NCBI GenBank assembly: GCA_964035575.1
Contig: OZ037841.1
Span: forward strand, 1,116,001 to 1,180,000
DNA length: 64,000 nt
Reading direction: 5' to 3'
From: Rhynchopus sp. YZ270_cl-10
Lineage: Eukaryota > Euglenozoa > Diplonemea > Diplonemida > Diplonemidae
Positions within the stretch are counted from its first letter, which is position 1, and every line of letters begins with the position of its first letter. Positions 31,641-41,987 of the stretch are shown piece by piece. The notes beneath the pieces were generated by a model that made no database searches, was not told where the DNA came from, and saw only the letters and a list, made by a program, of their open reading frames with translations. Both the position numbers and the translations under genes were made by a program.

Positions 31641-32408
31641 ATGGGAGTCAACAAGAAGTGTGACCAATGCAATGTTGCCTTTAAATCGGGCGAATCGTAT
31701 TTGGGTATTGACAACAACGGGAAGGACGTGGCACTGCATGGCAAATGCGAGAAGGCGTGGAGAGCGGCAAATGAAGAGGCACCTGAATGTTTTGCATGCA
31801 AGAAGCGCATTGCGCCTTTGAGCGAAGGGATGACCTTTGCGCTTCCGGGGCAGGATATGGTCACGTTGCACGCACGTTGCCAGACACGCTACGTCGAAGA
31901 GCACTCCACGAAGTGCGACCACTGCAACAAAGCTGTCACCAACGAGATGGTGCGGTTCCGTTCCCAATGCCCAAACACCTCCGCGCAGAAGGAGTTCACC
32001 GTGCACGAACAATGCTCCGCAGCGTTTGAGGCGGAGCTCAAGAAGAAGAAGAAGGCCCCCCCGCCAACCACCAAGCCCACCGTCCTGACACCACCCAGCA
32101 AGCCGAGACAGCTCAAGGGTGTCAAATGCGCGCACTGTGCAAAGACAAACCAGCACCAACCAATGGTGGTCCTCCCGGGCCCCTGGGGTGCGGCCAACGT
32201 CCACGAAGACTGCATCGAACTTTTCGAGAAAAAGGTGAAGTCCTCCGACGTCGGCATGGGAACCACAGGTGTCTCACGTTGCGATGGCTGCCTCAAGCGC
32301 TTCGCAACAACAGACAAACCTATCATGGTGAAGAAACCTGGCGGCTCCCAGATGGTCGAAATGCACGACGCTTGCTACAAAAGGAAAGTCGCAAAAGAAG
32401 GAAAATAA
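31641..32408 (+). CDS. Five-module zinc-binding protein (half-LIM-like array), 255 aa
   Basis: Five copies of a C-x2-C ... H-x2-C module are visible: CDQC/HGKC, CFAC/HARC, CDHC/HEQC, CAHC/HEDC and CDGC/HDAC. Each is about 35-50 residues and each supplies one C2HC zinc site. This is the first zinc site of a LIM domain without the second, repeated five times. A Lys/Pro/Thr linker (KKKKKAPPPTTKPTVLTPPS) separates modules 3 and 4. LIM-type zinc ribbons act as protein-binding scaffolds; no catalytic motif is seen. The ATG follows CATACACAGCAAAAA, a likely acceptor. Confidence 0.8.
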   Translation: MGVNKKCDQCNVAFKSGESYLGIDNNGKDVALHGKCEKAWRAANEEAPECFACKKRIAPLSEGMTFALPGQDMVTLHARCQTRYVEEHSTKCDHCNKAVTNEMVRFRSQCPNTSAQKEFTVHEQCSAAFEAELKKKKKAPPPTTKPTVLTPPSKPRQLKGVKCAHCAKTNQHQPMVVLPGPWGAANVHEDCIELFEKKVKSSDVGMGTTGVSRCDGCLKRFATTDKPIMVKKPGGSQMVEMHDACYKRKVAKEGK

Positions 32409-34610
32409 AATAGCCACATTTCCCTTTCGAAAAATTCTCCCCCCTTTTTTGACTTTTTTCCTTTTCCTCTTTGCTTCTAACATTGTCTTCTACTGAAAAA
32501 GGAGATTTTTTTTTTTTTTGTTGCCAGTGCCTGAACTCGTAGACATGTGACGAGGCGTTTGCACCTCCAGCTTCTCTCCGTTCCTACACGATAAACGATA
32601 GTGGCAAAGATGTGCGGTATAGTCGTCTTTCTAACTTTTCCTTGTCGTTGTTTGCAGCGTGTTAGGGGTGCCTGCGTCTAAGAAGTGTCCACGTTTTTAC
32701 TTTTATTTTTTTTTGAACAATATAACAATATAATTGTCTGGTCTAAAAGATCGAGGGCAGCACCTCGGTGAATGAACGGAACCTTTGAGACTATATCACT
32801 TTTTTTTTCATTACTTCACAGAGTTTCACATCTTGTTCATTTTCACCGTTTGAGTGCACAAATCAACGCCCAGTCTCTTCTTCTCTTGGTACACTGTCAC
32901 GAGAGGGCTTTGTATTTCAAGTCAAAACTTTTTTTTGTTTTTGACCCTGGTGACTCAGTCTGGCCTCCTGCAGTACGTTCTTCTCGGGTGGGTGAAATCT
33001 ATCATTTTTCTTTGTTTTACTGTATCAGTATGCACTGTGTACGTCTTCTGTAATGTGCATTAATAACTTCACTTTCATATAGGAACGCACATGAAATAAT
33101 TTGCATGACCCCAAGGCAGTCTGTCAAAGATTGCACCCCTCCAAAAAAAAAATACTCGATAGTACACTGTCTGGACAGCTACACTAAGCCAACAGATTTT
33201 TTAAAATTCCTATAAAGCTTGCTTTAAAGGAGAAATAGTATTACCGGTACGGTCGCCAATCATCCCTTAAATAGGTTGTGCACCCAACGAAACTACTTTA
33301 GAAAAAAAAAGTGATTCACCATCCAACCACCTGCCACCTGTCATCCTCCTGCCCTCTTCCGATGCTCGCTAGTTGTGGAGGAAACCCCACTTTATGTGTG
33401 CAACGAGAAAAATTTTTCCCCTCCCAAAAGTGTTTTTTTTTTTTTTTGAAAAATAACCTTTGCAAAAACGTTTTAGGATTCTCTCCAGACACAACCCTCC
33501 CCCACACCCTTTTTTTTGCAGTTGAGTGCAAAGGGAGTAAAATTTCCAAACATTTTCTTTTGTGCCTGCATCCGTTGAGGTGTCTGCACAAAACTACCAC
33601 CCCCCTCTCTCCCTTTTCGGAGCTTGGTAATGAAACAAAAAAGCGTGGAGCTCACACGAGAAAAAAGCGAGGTGTCTACACGTTATCAATTATTCAAAAA
33701 AAAAAAAAAAAAATGATTTCCCCCCTTGGTGTGTGTTTTGTTTATTGTGTGCGTGTAGAGACAAATTACTATTTTATAAGAAAAATGTGGGGATATCTTA
33801 GGGTGTTTGCACAAAAAAAATCAAAAAAAAGAAGAAACAAAACCAAAAAAATTGCGAAAAAAAAAAGTGTTGCGGTACGCCACACACATCCCTCTGCGTT
33901 TTGAAAATAATAAAAATGGACAAAAAAAATTGCAAAACACAGTCAAGGTATCCTAGCCCATATTTCAGGTGACAATTCTGTCAAATCCTAAATCAAGAAA
34001 AGGAAAAAAAAACCCCCCCCCTGGTGTACTGTCCAGACCAATACAGAAAAAAAAAACAACGATTTTTTTTAGCTAAAAAAAAGTTTGGTACATAACCCAC
34101 CTAGTAGTGAGTTATTATCGCAATAAAAGAAACAAAAAGTAATGATATTCCAAAATCGATTTAAGACAACAGGTGTCACTTCGTGCATCTGTACTGTGTC
34201 TTTTATCGTTTTTTTTCCCCCCCCTCCAGATTTATCAAAATCCTACAAACACAACCAAAGAACCGCTATCAAAGTGGTCTCAAGGAAAAGAGGAATACGC
34301 GAAGCAGAGCCCTCCCCCACGGCACTTCTTATTCCATTGTGCAGGTGGCAAATCATCACCTCCGCAGCATAGTCGAATGGCTCTTCTTGTGTTCCCCTCT
34401 TTCCTGCTCCTCCCCCCCCCACCCGATTGTTCGATACAAAAGAAAAAAGCTTCTACATTCTCGATTTTTTTTCTACCAAAGTGATTTTCATTGGATCCCC
34501 TTTCACACGTCCACATGATAGATGATGAAAGATGTGTGTGCAGGAGAGGCTCATTCATCTTGCACGTTTTCTTTTGATATTGCCCACACCCATAACCCAG
34601 ACAGGACATC
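32409..34610. other. 2.2-kb gene-free region
   Basis: Low-complexity A and T runs with several dispersed motifs: GAGGCGTTTGCACC (32552), AACGATAGTGGCAAAGATGT (32592), the CACTGTC repeat (32887), CATCCGTTGAGGTGTCTGC (33568) and AAGATG...CATCTT (34529-34561). Open frames on both strands are Lys/Phe-rich products of the A/T runs. The leader ends CATAACCCAG before the next ATG. Confidence 0.5.
32887..32930 (+). repeat. CACTGTC...CTTTGTATTTCAA dispersed repeat
   Basis: TGGTACACTGTCACGAGAGG then GCTTTGTATTTCAAGTCAA. Other copies are at 29160-29205 and 44387-44420, with a partial one near 39543-39570; all are on the + strand and intergenic. No palindrome or coding capacity is evident. Confidence 0.65.
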
Positions 34611-35477
34611 ATGGAACTAACAGTACAAAGCTATGATAAAGAGTATATGATAGAGGTGGATGCGGATGACGCAATGGAGACTATTCGGCAGAAGGTGGCG
34701 TCTGCAACAGGGTTGTGCGACGACAGCTTCCACATGGGCTTCGGAGGGAACAACGAGGGAGAGGACGTCACACAGCTGAGTGCTGGGGACAAAGTGGTAT
34801 TGACGAAAACGAAGAAATACGAGGCCATAGCAGCGTTGAGTGCATTGGGTGAAACAGACCTTTCTTCAGACAGGCTGGCGAATGTTGAGGATGCTGAGGT
34901 GGCGCGTTTGCTTTTGCAGGCAGAGGTGTCGACTGCGATTCCGAATGGGTTCCTCCGATACTCAACGTTGACGAAGCTTGATCTCGGTGCTGTGCCTGTT
35001 GTGACTGAGGTGGGATGCGACTTCGTCTATAGGTGCACTGCGTTACGAGAAGTAGACCTGTCAGGGTTGACGAATGTAACAAAGATCGGACCAGGATTTC
35101 TGGCTTTCTGCACTTCGTTAACCACGCTAGACTTGGCAGGACTGCGCAGTGTCACGCAAATAGGGGATTTCTTCCTGTCTCGATGTGCGAGACTGCACAC
35201 AATCGACTTCTCGAAATTGCGGAGTGTACGCACAGTAGGGCGGGGCTTTCTGCTTGGGTGCGCGGGGTTGCGAAGGGTTGACCTCTCACCGTTGTGCAGT
35301 GCCACGGTAGGGAGGGACTATCTTCTTCATTGCAAATTGGAACCAGTCATCCCACAACAGTTTGCAGTGGCTTGGCATGCACCCTCTTGCGGCGTTGCAT
35401 CTGTACAGAGTGAAGATCCGTCTGCAGACGAACAGCAAGACGCCCACACCACGAATAGCAACGCAACGTCCCAATAG
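34611..35477 (+). CDS. Ubiquitin-like N-terminus plus BspA-type leucine-rich repeats, 288 aa
   Basis: Residues 1-65 have a ubiquitin-like pattern (MELTVQSYDKEYMIEVDADD, then AMETIRQKVASATG and LSAGDKVVL). From about residue 110 there are five LRR units of 23-24 residues: LTKLDLGAVPVVTEVGCDFVY, LREVDLSGLTNVTKIGPGFL, LTTLDLAGLRSVTQIGDFFL, LHTIDFSKLRSVRTVGRGFL, LRRVDLSPL. This I-G-x-x-F-L form is the BspA/LRR_5 class. It probably mediates protein binding. The N-terminal module is shared in type with the 1002-aa protein at 1364. The C-terminal 30 residues are acidic, polar and probably disordered. Confidence 0.82.
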   Translation: MELTVQSYDKEYMIEVDADDAMETIRQKVASATGLCDDSFHMGFGGNNEGEDVTQLSAGDKVVLTKTKKYEAIAALSALGETDLSSDRLANVEDAEVARLLLQAEVSTAIPNGFLRYSTLTKLDLGAVPVVTEVGCDFVYRCTALREVDLSGLTNVTKIGPGFLAFCTSLTTLDLAGLRSVTQIGDFFLSRCARLHTIDFSKLRSVRTVGRGFLLGCAGLRRVDLSPLCSATVGRDYLLHCKLEPVIPQQFAVAWHAPSCGVASVQSEDPSADEQQDAHTTNSNATSQ

Positions 35478-35880
35478 CGGCGCTCTGCCCCAAACGCTGC
35501 AAAAAAACAAAAAAAAACAAAAAAACGGGGGGGGAAAAAATGGCTTTCGAAAAACCTGTTCCAAAATACACACTACGTCTCCCAGAGCACCTCTAACTTC
35601 CGGGAGACGGTCGATCTGCCATACTAAAACAGATTTTTCCAAATTTTCTCTTTTCAAACTCTCCCCTTGCTTGCCGAACCTACCCCTAGGCCTCCGAAGC
35701 CCACCGCTTTGTCCAAATAAAGCACAGTGATCCAAGCTACAACCCGCTGGTCTGGTGTCAGGGGCCCCTTCAGGGGCACGGCGATAACTCTCATTCGCTT
35801 TGTAACACCTACCCTCCCTTCCACACAACCACCAGATTTGGGGCAACATTCCCTGACGGAATTACCCAAACTCCGCACCC
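35478..35880. other. Short intergenic region
   Basis: Starts with A runs and a G run, then C/T-rich leader from about 35640. CACAACCACCAG lies about 50 nt before the next ATG. Nothing else was seen. Confidence 0.5.
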
Positions 35881-37287
35881 ATGCCCACCACCACCACCAC
35901 CACCGCACGCCCCAAACATGGTCGTGCTGCGGGAGAGGCTCCTATCTGGGGTGCAGATGTGCTCTGCCAGGGGCGGTCTGTAGGGCACCAACTCCGCAAA
36001 ATTGCACCAAACCTGGTTCAACGCGCTTTCGACCGTTTTGTGATAGTACCTGAGGACGATGATACGGTGTTGTTGGTGGGTGGACAAGGCAATGTGTGGT
36101 ACAACTTTTCCATGAACATCCGCACCTACCAGCTCGCACGACGCAAGACAACTGGCGTGGCCCCTGCCGTCTGCCGTGGACACAGCGCGCTTCGTTTCGA
36201 CTACACAACAGAGGCGGGACGGTGCAGTGAGGTCGTAGTCTTTGGGGGATGGGTATCGAGGTCTTCTGTGAAGTCTGCTGCGTATCCACGGCACGATGTG
36301 AATCATTTGGAGCTGGGGCGGAATGTGTGGACACATCCTCCTCGGTCACGCCATGCGGTGATGCCGGCACAACGTTCTTGCCATGCGTACGTGAAGTACA
36401 GCGACACAGAAATGCTCATCCACGGCGGTGCCGACGTCAACAACGCAGACATACAGTTCTCCGATATGTTCATCTACGACGTCCCCTCACGCACCTTCCA
36501 CGCAGTCACCATGCAGTCCAACCAAGCTGAGGTAGGAAGCTTCGCACCGCATCACGACCTCCCCGAGGCACGCCACCTCCGTGACAACACACTTCCAACC
36601 GACACACCCCTGGCCATAGCACAGCACAGCATCACACTCTACGGGGGCATGCTCTTCAGCTTCGGTGGTGTCATCCGTGAAAACGGTGCCGACAAACGTC
36701 AATCCCGTGTATGGTGCTGTCCGGTTCTCGGCAACGCCGCGGACGGCTACCACGCAGGGTATTGGCGTGAGGTTGCCCGCCCCTGCCCCTTCTGGCGTCC
36801 CTTCTCGACGCCAGCAAAGATCCGCGCACCGCGAGCAGCCTATTCGCACTGCCGCCGTGGCGATCTCGTCTATTTCTACGGTGGCGAAGGTGTTGCGAAG
36901 GGTGAAGCGTTTCCCTCCCCAAAGATGGTAGTTTTCGATTTGCATTCGCGAGAGTGGGGCGCAATGCCTTTGGGTGCGGATCCCGCTGTGGCTGGGCATA
37001 GCATGGCATTGGTAGGTGGAGGTGGAGGTGGAGGTAGTGAAATGGTCGTGATGGTGTCGCCACCGCACTTCGGTGCCTGGGTGCAAGAGGCGGATGCGCT
37101 GTTAGGCCCGGCAGGGATGTGCTCAGATGCCAACTTCTGCCACTTCCCAAAATCACAGCGCGCAGCAGCAAGGCTGCTGCTGCTGCAAGAGAACCGCAAA
37201 GGTGCCGGAGAGCGTGTTTTGACACCAGACCTCGCGAGGATGGTGCTGAGGTTTTTTATGTGTGCATTTCCTCAGAGAAGGGGTTGA
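35881..37287 (+). CDS. Kelch-repeat beta-propeller protein, 468 aa
   Basis: Blade motifs with paired glycines followed by an aromatic are spread through the protein: TVLLVGGQGNVWYNFSMNIR, SEVVVFGGWVSRSS, EMLIHGGADVNN..FSDMFIYDV, ITLYGGMLFSFGGV and RRGDLVYFYGGEG. R-x-x-H and A-Y/H-S-C/H pairs (RSCHAYV, RAAYSHC, AGHSMALVGGG) mark blade starts. Kelch propellers bind partner proteins and some adapt cullin-3 ligases, but no BTB domain is present. The N-terminal MPTTTTTTARPKHG is low complexity and another start cannot be excluded. A run of eight Gly near residue 380 is encoded by a short GGTGGA repeat. Confidence 0.8.
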   Translation: MPTTTTTTARPKHGRAAGEAPIWGADVLCQGRSVGHQLRKIAPNLVQRAFDRFVIVPEDDDTVLLVGGQGNVWYNFSMNIRTYQLARRKTTGVAPAVCRGHSALRFDYTTEAGRCSEVVVFGGWVSRSSVKSAAYPRHDVNHLELGRNVWTHPPRSRHAVMPAQRSCHAYVKYSDTEMLIHGGADVNNADIQFSDMFIYDVPSRTFHAVTMQSNQAEVGSFAPHHDLPEARHLRDNTLPTDTPLAIAQHSITLYGGMLFSFGGVIRENGADKRQSRVWCCPVLGNAADGYHAGYWREVARPCPFWRPFSTPAKIRAPRAAYSHCRRGDLVYFYGGEGVAKGEAFPSPKMVVFDLHSREWGAMPLGADPAVAGHSMALVGGGGGGGSEMVVMVSPPHFGAWVQEADALLGPAGMCSDANFCHFPKSQRAAARLLLLQENRKGAGERVLTPDLARMVLRFFMCAFPQRRG

Positions 37288-38039
37288 GTGTTTTCTTTTT
37301 TGTGACTGAGAGGTGTAGTTGTGGTGGTTCCTTAGAGTAGGACATTGTCTATGTGTTTGATAACTAATAGGGGTAATTCTTGCGCAGAATAAGGCCCCGC
37401 CATGTGTGCGTTTCAAACATTTTGTTTTATTATTACAAATTTGCGAAGAGATAAACTAAGTTTTCAAAACCGAAGCTTCTCCGAACGATGGTGGAAAAGA
37501 TGTGTGCACGAGATGCACATTATTTTTTCTTTTTCTTTTTCTTTTTCTTTTTCTTTTTCTTTTTCGAGATTTTCTTTTTGACGTATCAAAGTTAAACCAG
37601 GGGGGTTTTTTTCTTTAGAACCTTCGATTCTCGCAACAGAGAGACATATGTACCCAACAACACTTTTCTAACCCTATGGGTAACGTGCTATTGTGAAAGA
37701 AGGAAGGACGGACAGGAGTAGTCTCCAAGGTCACCAAAGCTTTTGCACACGACCTCATGGCACCACTTAAACTTTTTCGCCTCCATTATTTTGTTAACTG
37801 AACAAAATGCGAGGCTTTCATCTTTTCCGTTCTATTTTTTTTTCTTTCCCCCCTCCTCCCCCTTTTTTGGAATTTTTGGAATTTTCCTCATTGAGAAACC
37901 CCCCCCTCCTTTCCTCTTTTCTGAGTACACCTCATCCCAATACTGGAGGTGCATCTAATTATCCGGTCTAAAACCTGAATTCTTCTTTTGCTAATCAATT
38001 TAAAAAACACCTCAGGGGCAGAGGGACACCCCAATACAA
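37288..38039. other. Intergenic region with a CTTTTT microsatellite
   Basis: Contains AACGATGGTGGAAAAGATGT at 37484-37503, part of the family at 41692, and then the microsatellite. C/T-rich blocks occupy 37840-37920. No gene was seen. Confidence 0.5.
37523..37565 (+). repeat. (CTTTTT)n microsatellite
   Basis: About seven uninterrupted CTTTTT hexamers. Confidence 0.85.
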
Positions 38040-38909
38040 ATGACGTCTTTTAATTTGCAGCAAAAGAAGAAGGGTGTTGTGTTGATTAGTCTTTTGGTTT
38101 GTGTGTATTGGGGGCTGCACTGGAGTGGGAAGAACGTGCCTGCAGAACGTGCCACGAAGCTGACCTCCACCACCACCACCCCTATTGCCACCACAGACGT
38201 GCCCGCTGCCTTGGAGAAGCTTGCTGTGGAGCAACACGAAGATGCGAGCATGGAGACCAACAAAGAGATGGAAGCCTCTACAGAAGCTGAGGTAGACGCA
38301 GCACCGCAAACCATAGAGTTAGAAGTTGACTTCGAAGGCACGGTCTCAATGATAAAGATTCTTATGGACCCGGAGGCGGCGCCGAACACAGTAAAGAACT
38401 TTGTGGACCTGACCAAGGTAGGGTTCTTCACAGGGAGTACCTTCTACAGGGCAGAGCCAGGCTTCGTCATCCAAGGTGGTGGGCGTACAAAGGAGGGCAG
38501 ACATAAGCCGCAGCCATTTCAAAGAATAAACCTTGAGGCAAAGAAGCGGAACCTCAGAGGGACAATCTCGATGGCAAGAACGGTATGGATAAATGAAAAA
38601 TTATTTACTTTGGGTCTTATAAGCTCTCTCTGGACCATCACCCAGTTGTTATAGGCAGAGTTCACCACTTTTACAACACACACTATATTACAGGCAGACC
38701 CCAACAGCGCGACATCTGAGTTCTTCATTAACTTAAACGACAACACCAACCTCGACCCCAAAGGCCCAGGGACAGGCTACGCCGTGTTCGGCCACGTCAC
38801 CGAAGGCATGGACACCGTCGACAAAATCGCCAAGGCAAAGACCCACAGTGAAGGCGGCCTTCGCATGATCGACAAGCTGGTTGAGATACAGTCTGCTCGG
38901 GTGGTGTGA
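38040..38909 (+). CDS. Membrane-anchored cyclophilin-type peptidyl-prolyl isomerase, 252 aa
   Basis: Exons are 38040-38582 and 38694-38909. The 111-nt intron (GTATGG...TTACAG) is phase 0 and splits RGTISMART from ADPNSATSEFF. Reading through it would end the protein early in the core. An N-terminal basic stretch (QQKKK) and hydrophobic segment at residues 12-28 look like a signal anchor, followed by a Thr/Glu-rich stalk. The PPIase domain starts near residue 90. It contains FYRAEPGFVIQGGG (with the catalytic Arg), RGTISMART and SATSEFFINLNDN, then YAVFGHVTEGMDTVDKI. The pattern is closer to bacterial PpiA/B-type cyclophilins than to human CypA. It probably assists folding in the secretory pathway. 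The domain call is firm; the compartment is inference. Confidence 0.9.
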
Positions 38910-39957
38910 AGCACAAAAAAGAACGGGGCTGGGGGTGAACAGAGGTGACAGGGAGGAGGGGATGAAAGACAAAGCGTGTCTTTTTTTGACGTGAATGTGT
39001 CAAGATTAAATGTATTGAATGTCCTATGTTTCCCGCCCAGAGGTGGGTTCTTGGACAAAGTGTTTATAAAGGAAGAAAAGAAAAAGAAAAGAAACAAAAA
39101 AAGACCGTTAGCAAACGGAAACCACAAAGCGTCATTTACTTCACCGTCGTGTGATAACAAAGCGGAAAAAAAACGAAAAGAACGAAAAAAAATGACAAAC
39201 GTGAATTTAGGTTAGCACACAGCATCGCTGCTGCGACCTGGGGGAGTTAGCAATGTACTGTCCCCCACCCCCCTTTCCCCCTCCCCTACTCCTAAAAACG
39301 AGATAACAAAAAAACTCACACAAAGATACACGATGTCATTGCACATTTACCCTGGCCTTATGTCCACAGACGGCCATTTGGGGGTTACACTGACGAAAGG
39401 CTGTGTAATAGAACACTCTCACTCAATAGTCCCGACTGTTTGTTCATGAGGACAGAAAGACACACTTCATCTTTCAATCACTTCTTCATGGTGCATCTCA
39501 GTTGCGCACCGTTGGGTGAGGGAGCATGCACACCTGCCCTTTGTTATTGTATTTCGAGTCAACTCTTTTTTGAAAAAAAAACACAACCAAGGTTTTATGC
39601 AGGATTCGGGGTTTTTTTGGGAAATGAGGACAACAAAAAAAACTTTTAAAACAGACAGGTTGATTTGTTGTGTAGCTCCCCTGTATTAAACCCTGCCACA
39701 ACCACAACTCTCTCATTGCCGTCTTGGTTAGGTGGGAACGGCGAAGCTGAGAGACCAAAAAAAAACTTTTTCTGTGCTAAACACTAAACACTGTTTTCCC
39801 CTCCTCTTCTTTTAACCTAAGTATGAGTTTGCACAACCCCCTAACAATACAGGGTTTTCTGCAACAGACGGCGCTGTCAAACCCACACATCATCCACCAC
39901 CTCTCAGACACACCCCCACACCCCCCCTCCCTTCTCACTCTCATTTAAAAAAACACA
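38910..39957. other. 1.0-kb intergenic region
   Basis: Purine-rich A/G run at 39070-39110 and 39160-39195, then C/T-rich leader from about 39880. No gene was seen. Confidence 0.5.
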
Positions 39958-40872
39958 ATGCGAGCAGGGTCTGCTGGGGCTGCTGCTGCGGCGAGAAATT
40001 CGAGGAATAAGAAGAAGGCACATGCTCATGCACATGCATCTGCACACCCCCAGAACACACATGCACCTTCATCACGGTCATGGGCAGAGGATGAGCAGGA
40101 AGCAGAGAGGCAGTACTACGCGCACGGCCAGCCTGCACGCATGGCGGTCAGCAAGAAGCACGCTGCACAGTGGGAGGCATGGTCGTGGCGGCGCCGTCTT
40201 ACTGCCCTTGAGGACCTCGTTGCCGCGACAGCGCTGCCCACAGCACATCAGCCGCCTCCGCCGTTGGACGACTTCGACGACATCGAGGTGGACATTGACG
40301 CCACAGAGGTGCAGATACCACACGACACAACACAAACCTCTCAAGAGCTTGACGTCACTGCAGTGCATGCGGACGTAGTCATTGAAGGAGCGGAATGCGA
40401 GCAGGAGTGTGTTGCGGTGCGCAAAGCGAATCCGTTTCGTGGGTTGGCAAAGTTTGATGTGCTGGTATGCGCTTTTGCTGCAGCGGGGGCTGCGGCGATG
40501 CTTGAACAGAACTGTCGGATAGACTCTTATTGCATTGCATCTGGGACAGTGCACGCTGTGCTTGCGGTGGTGCTGCTCACACCCATTTACTACTTTGTTC
40601 TCTTCCGTGATCCATTCTCGGAGGATCTGAACGCGCTCTGGCAGAGGAAAGGCCCCGGTATCGTGCTTCTCGTCGCAGTGCACTTCCTCCAGCTTGCTCT
40701 TCGTCTTGCCTTCCTCATTGCAGGGCTTGAGCTCAGAGCGCAAAGTGGTGGTGGAGACGTGGACGCGCCTTGCTCGAAGCTGAAGTGGTACCTCTGGATG
40801 ATCGGGGTCTTCTTGGTTGTCAGTCTTATAGGGCTTATGGGGGTGGTCCGTCGGTGTAGGCAGAAGGGGTGA
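39958..40872 (+). CDS. Four-helix membrane protein of unknown function, 304 aa
   Basis: The N-terminal half is soluble. It starts with Ala/Arg/Lys low complexity and an Ala-His run (KAHAHAHASAH), then a Trp-rich stretch (WSWRRR) and an acidic part (LDDFDDIEVDIDATEVQI). The second half has four hydrophobic segments: about 166-184, 192-213, 231-252 and 271-294. The protein ends in a basic tail (RRCRQKG). Cys residues before and after helices 1 and 3 could pair on one side. No family is recognised. Good coding composition and an ATG after a pyrimidine leader support the gene. Confidence 0.65.
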   Translation: MRAGSAGAAAAARNSRNKKKAHAHAHASAHPQNTHAPSSRSWAEDEQEAERQYYAHGQPARMAVSKKHAAQWEAWSWRRRLTALEDLVAATALPTAHQPPPPLDDFDDIEVDIDATEVQIPHDTTQTSQELDVTAVHADVVIEGAECEQECVAVRKANPFRGLAKFDVLVCAFAAAGAAAMLEQNCRIDSYCIASGTVHAVLAVVLLTPIYYFVLFRDPFSEDLNALWQRKGPGIVLLVAVHFLQLALRLAFLIAGLELRAQSGGGDVDAPCSKLKWYLWMIGVFLVVSLIGLMGVVRRCRQKG

Positions 40873-41987
40873 TGTGCGTGGGGTGCTTGTGATTTGAAAA
40901 AAGGGGGAGAAATATATTAGGTAAATTTGGGATTTGTATTCTAGATATTTCCCCGGTACCAAAGGGAATGAAGGAGATTTGACAGATGTAGATTTTTATC
41001 ACAAAGGGAACAACGTGTCAACGGAAGGTGTGGGACGGTTTGGTCAAAACAATATGACAAAAATCACCCCCTTTTTCTTTGTGAAAGTATAGTGGGGGTG
41101 GGGGGTATTGCAGAATAGGTGACTAAGCACGAGAATCTTAGGTTCATCTTATCAACTTTGTTTTTTGTTTTTATTTTTTGAAGTAAACCAGAACGACCGC
41201 TTTTGAGACAAGAGAATATAACCTTCTTACGTTATAATTGTTCAGATAGCTTCACCTAGACTGAGCACCTCAGTAAGGCCCACACCCTCCACCCTTCACC
41301 GATTTTCTCTTCTCTCTTTTTGTAATAGAAATGTGTTGTCGCAACGTGTGCCGTACCTTTGCTCCGTCTCAACAGGAACCCCTCTGTAAGAGGCAGCCTT
41401 CGACAGCACAAAGGACTCAAGATTCATTCTTACAAAGAATCTTTCTTTTTTCCCCAGCTACTTCCCCTATTCAAAGAAGCTTCCAGCGGCGCCCCTCCAT
41501 ATTGATTGACATGCAACAGGAGACCGTAAATTCACCCCGGTCTTACCTTATTGTGCACATACTCGAAGAGACAAATATTCTATGCTTTAACCTGCTCAAA
41601 GCAAATGTAGCGACATCCCAAACAACTGTTTTTTGTGTTAAAGAGACAACCAATCTTAAAAAAACCCCCCCAGCGTGTTCCAGCACGATAACGAGTAGTG
41701 GTAAAGATCTGTGTGCGAGAGAGACACGTTCATCTTTACAAAGTTTTCCCTTTCTTTTAGTTTGCTCCGCTCTCTCTCCCTCTCTTCCCGTTCCCCATTA
41801 TTTTTCTGCTCCCTGTGTAGACGGGGGGACAAAAGGTCTCTAACTTTGCTGTGGCAAAGGGAATATGCCCGCATACCCCTTCCTCCCCTTGATATAGAGA
41901 AAAAAAAGGGGGGAGGGGGTGTGGTAAGAGCTTTCGGTCGTTCCATTCAGCTCTACCAATTCTCACTAAAAAAAAAAATGATTAGTT
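40873..41987. other. Intergenic region, first part of a 5-kb gene desert
   Basis: G-rich after the stop, then A/T-rich. It holds a dispersed hairpin repeat at 41692-41737. A 170-codon open frame at 41331 lacks any protein-like pattern and overlaps that repeat. Confidence 0.5.
41692..41737 (+). repeat. AACGAT...AAGATG...CATCTT dispersed hairpin repeat
   Basis: Consensus AACGATRGTGGNAAAGATG, then TGTGYGCRNGAGA, then CATTCATCTTT. AAGATG and CATCTT can pair across about 20 nt. Other copies: 10268-10298, 32592-32615 (partial), 34529-34561, 37484-37520, 44556-44595. All are intergenic and on the + strand. Confidence 0.65.

Noticed and set aside
41331-41843. 170-codon frame on +
   Set aside because: No domain or protein-like composition, and it overlaps a dispersed intergenic hairpin repeat.
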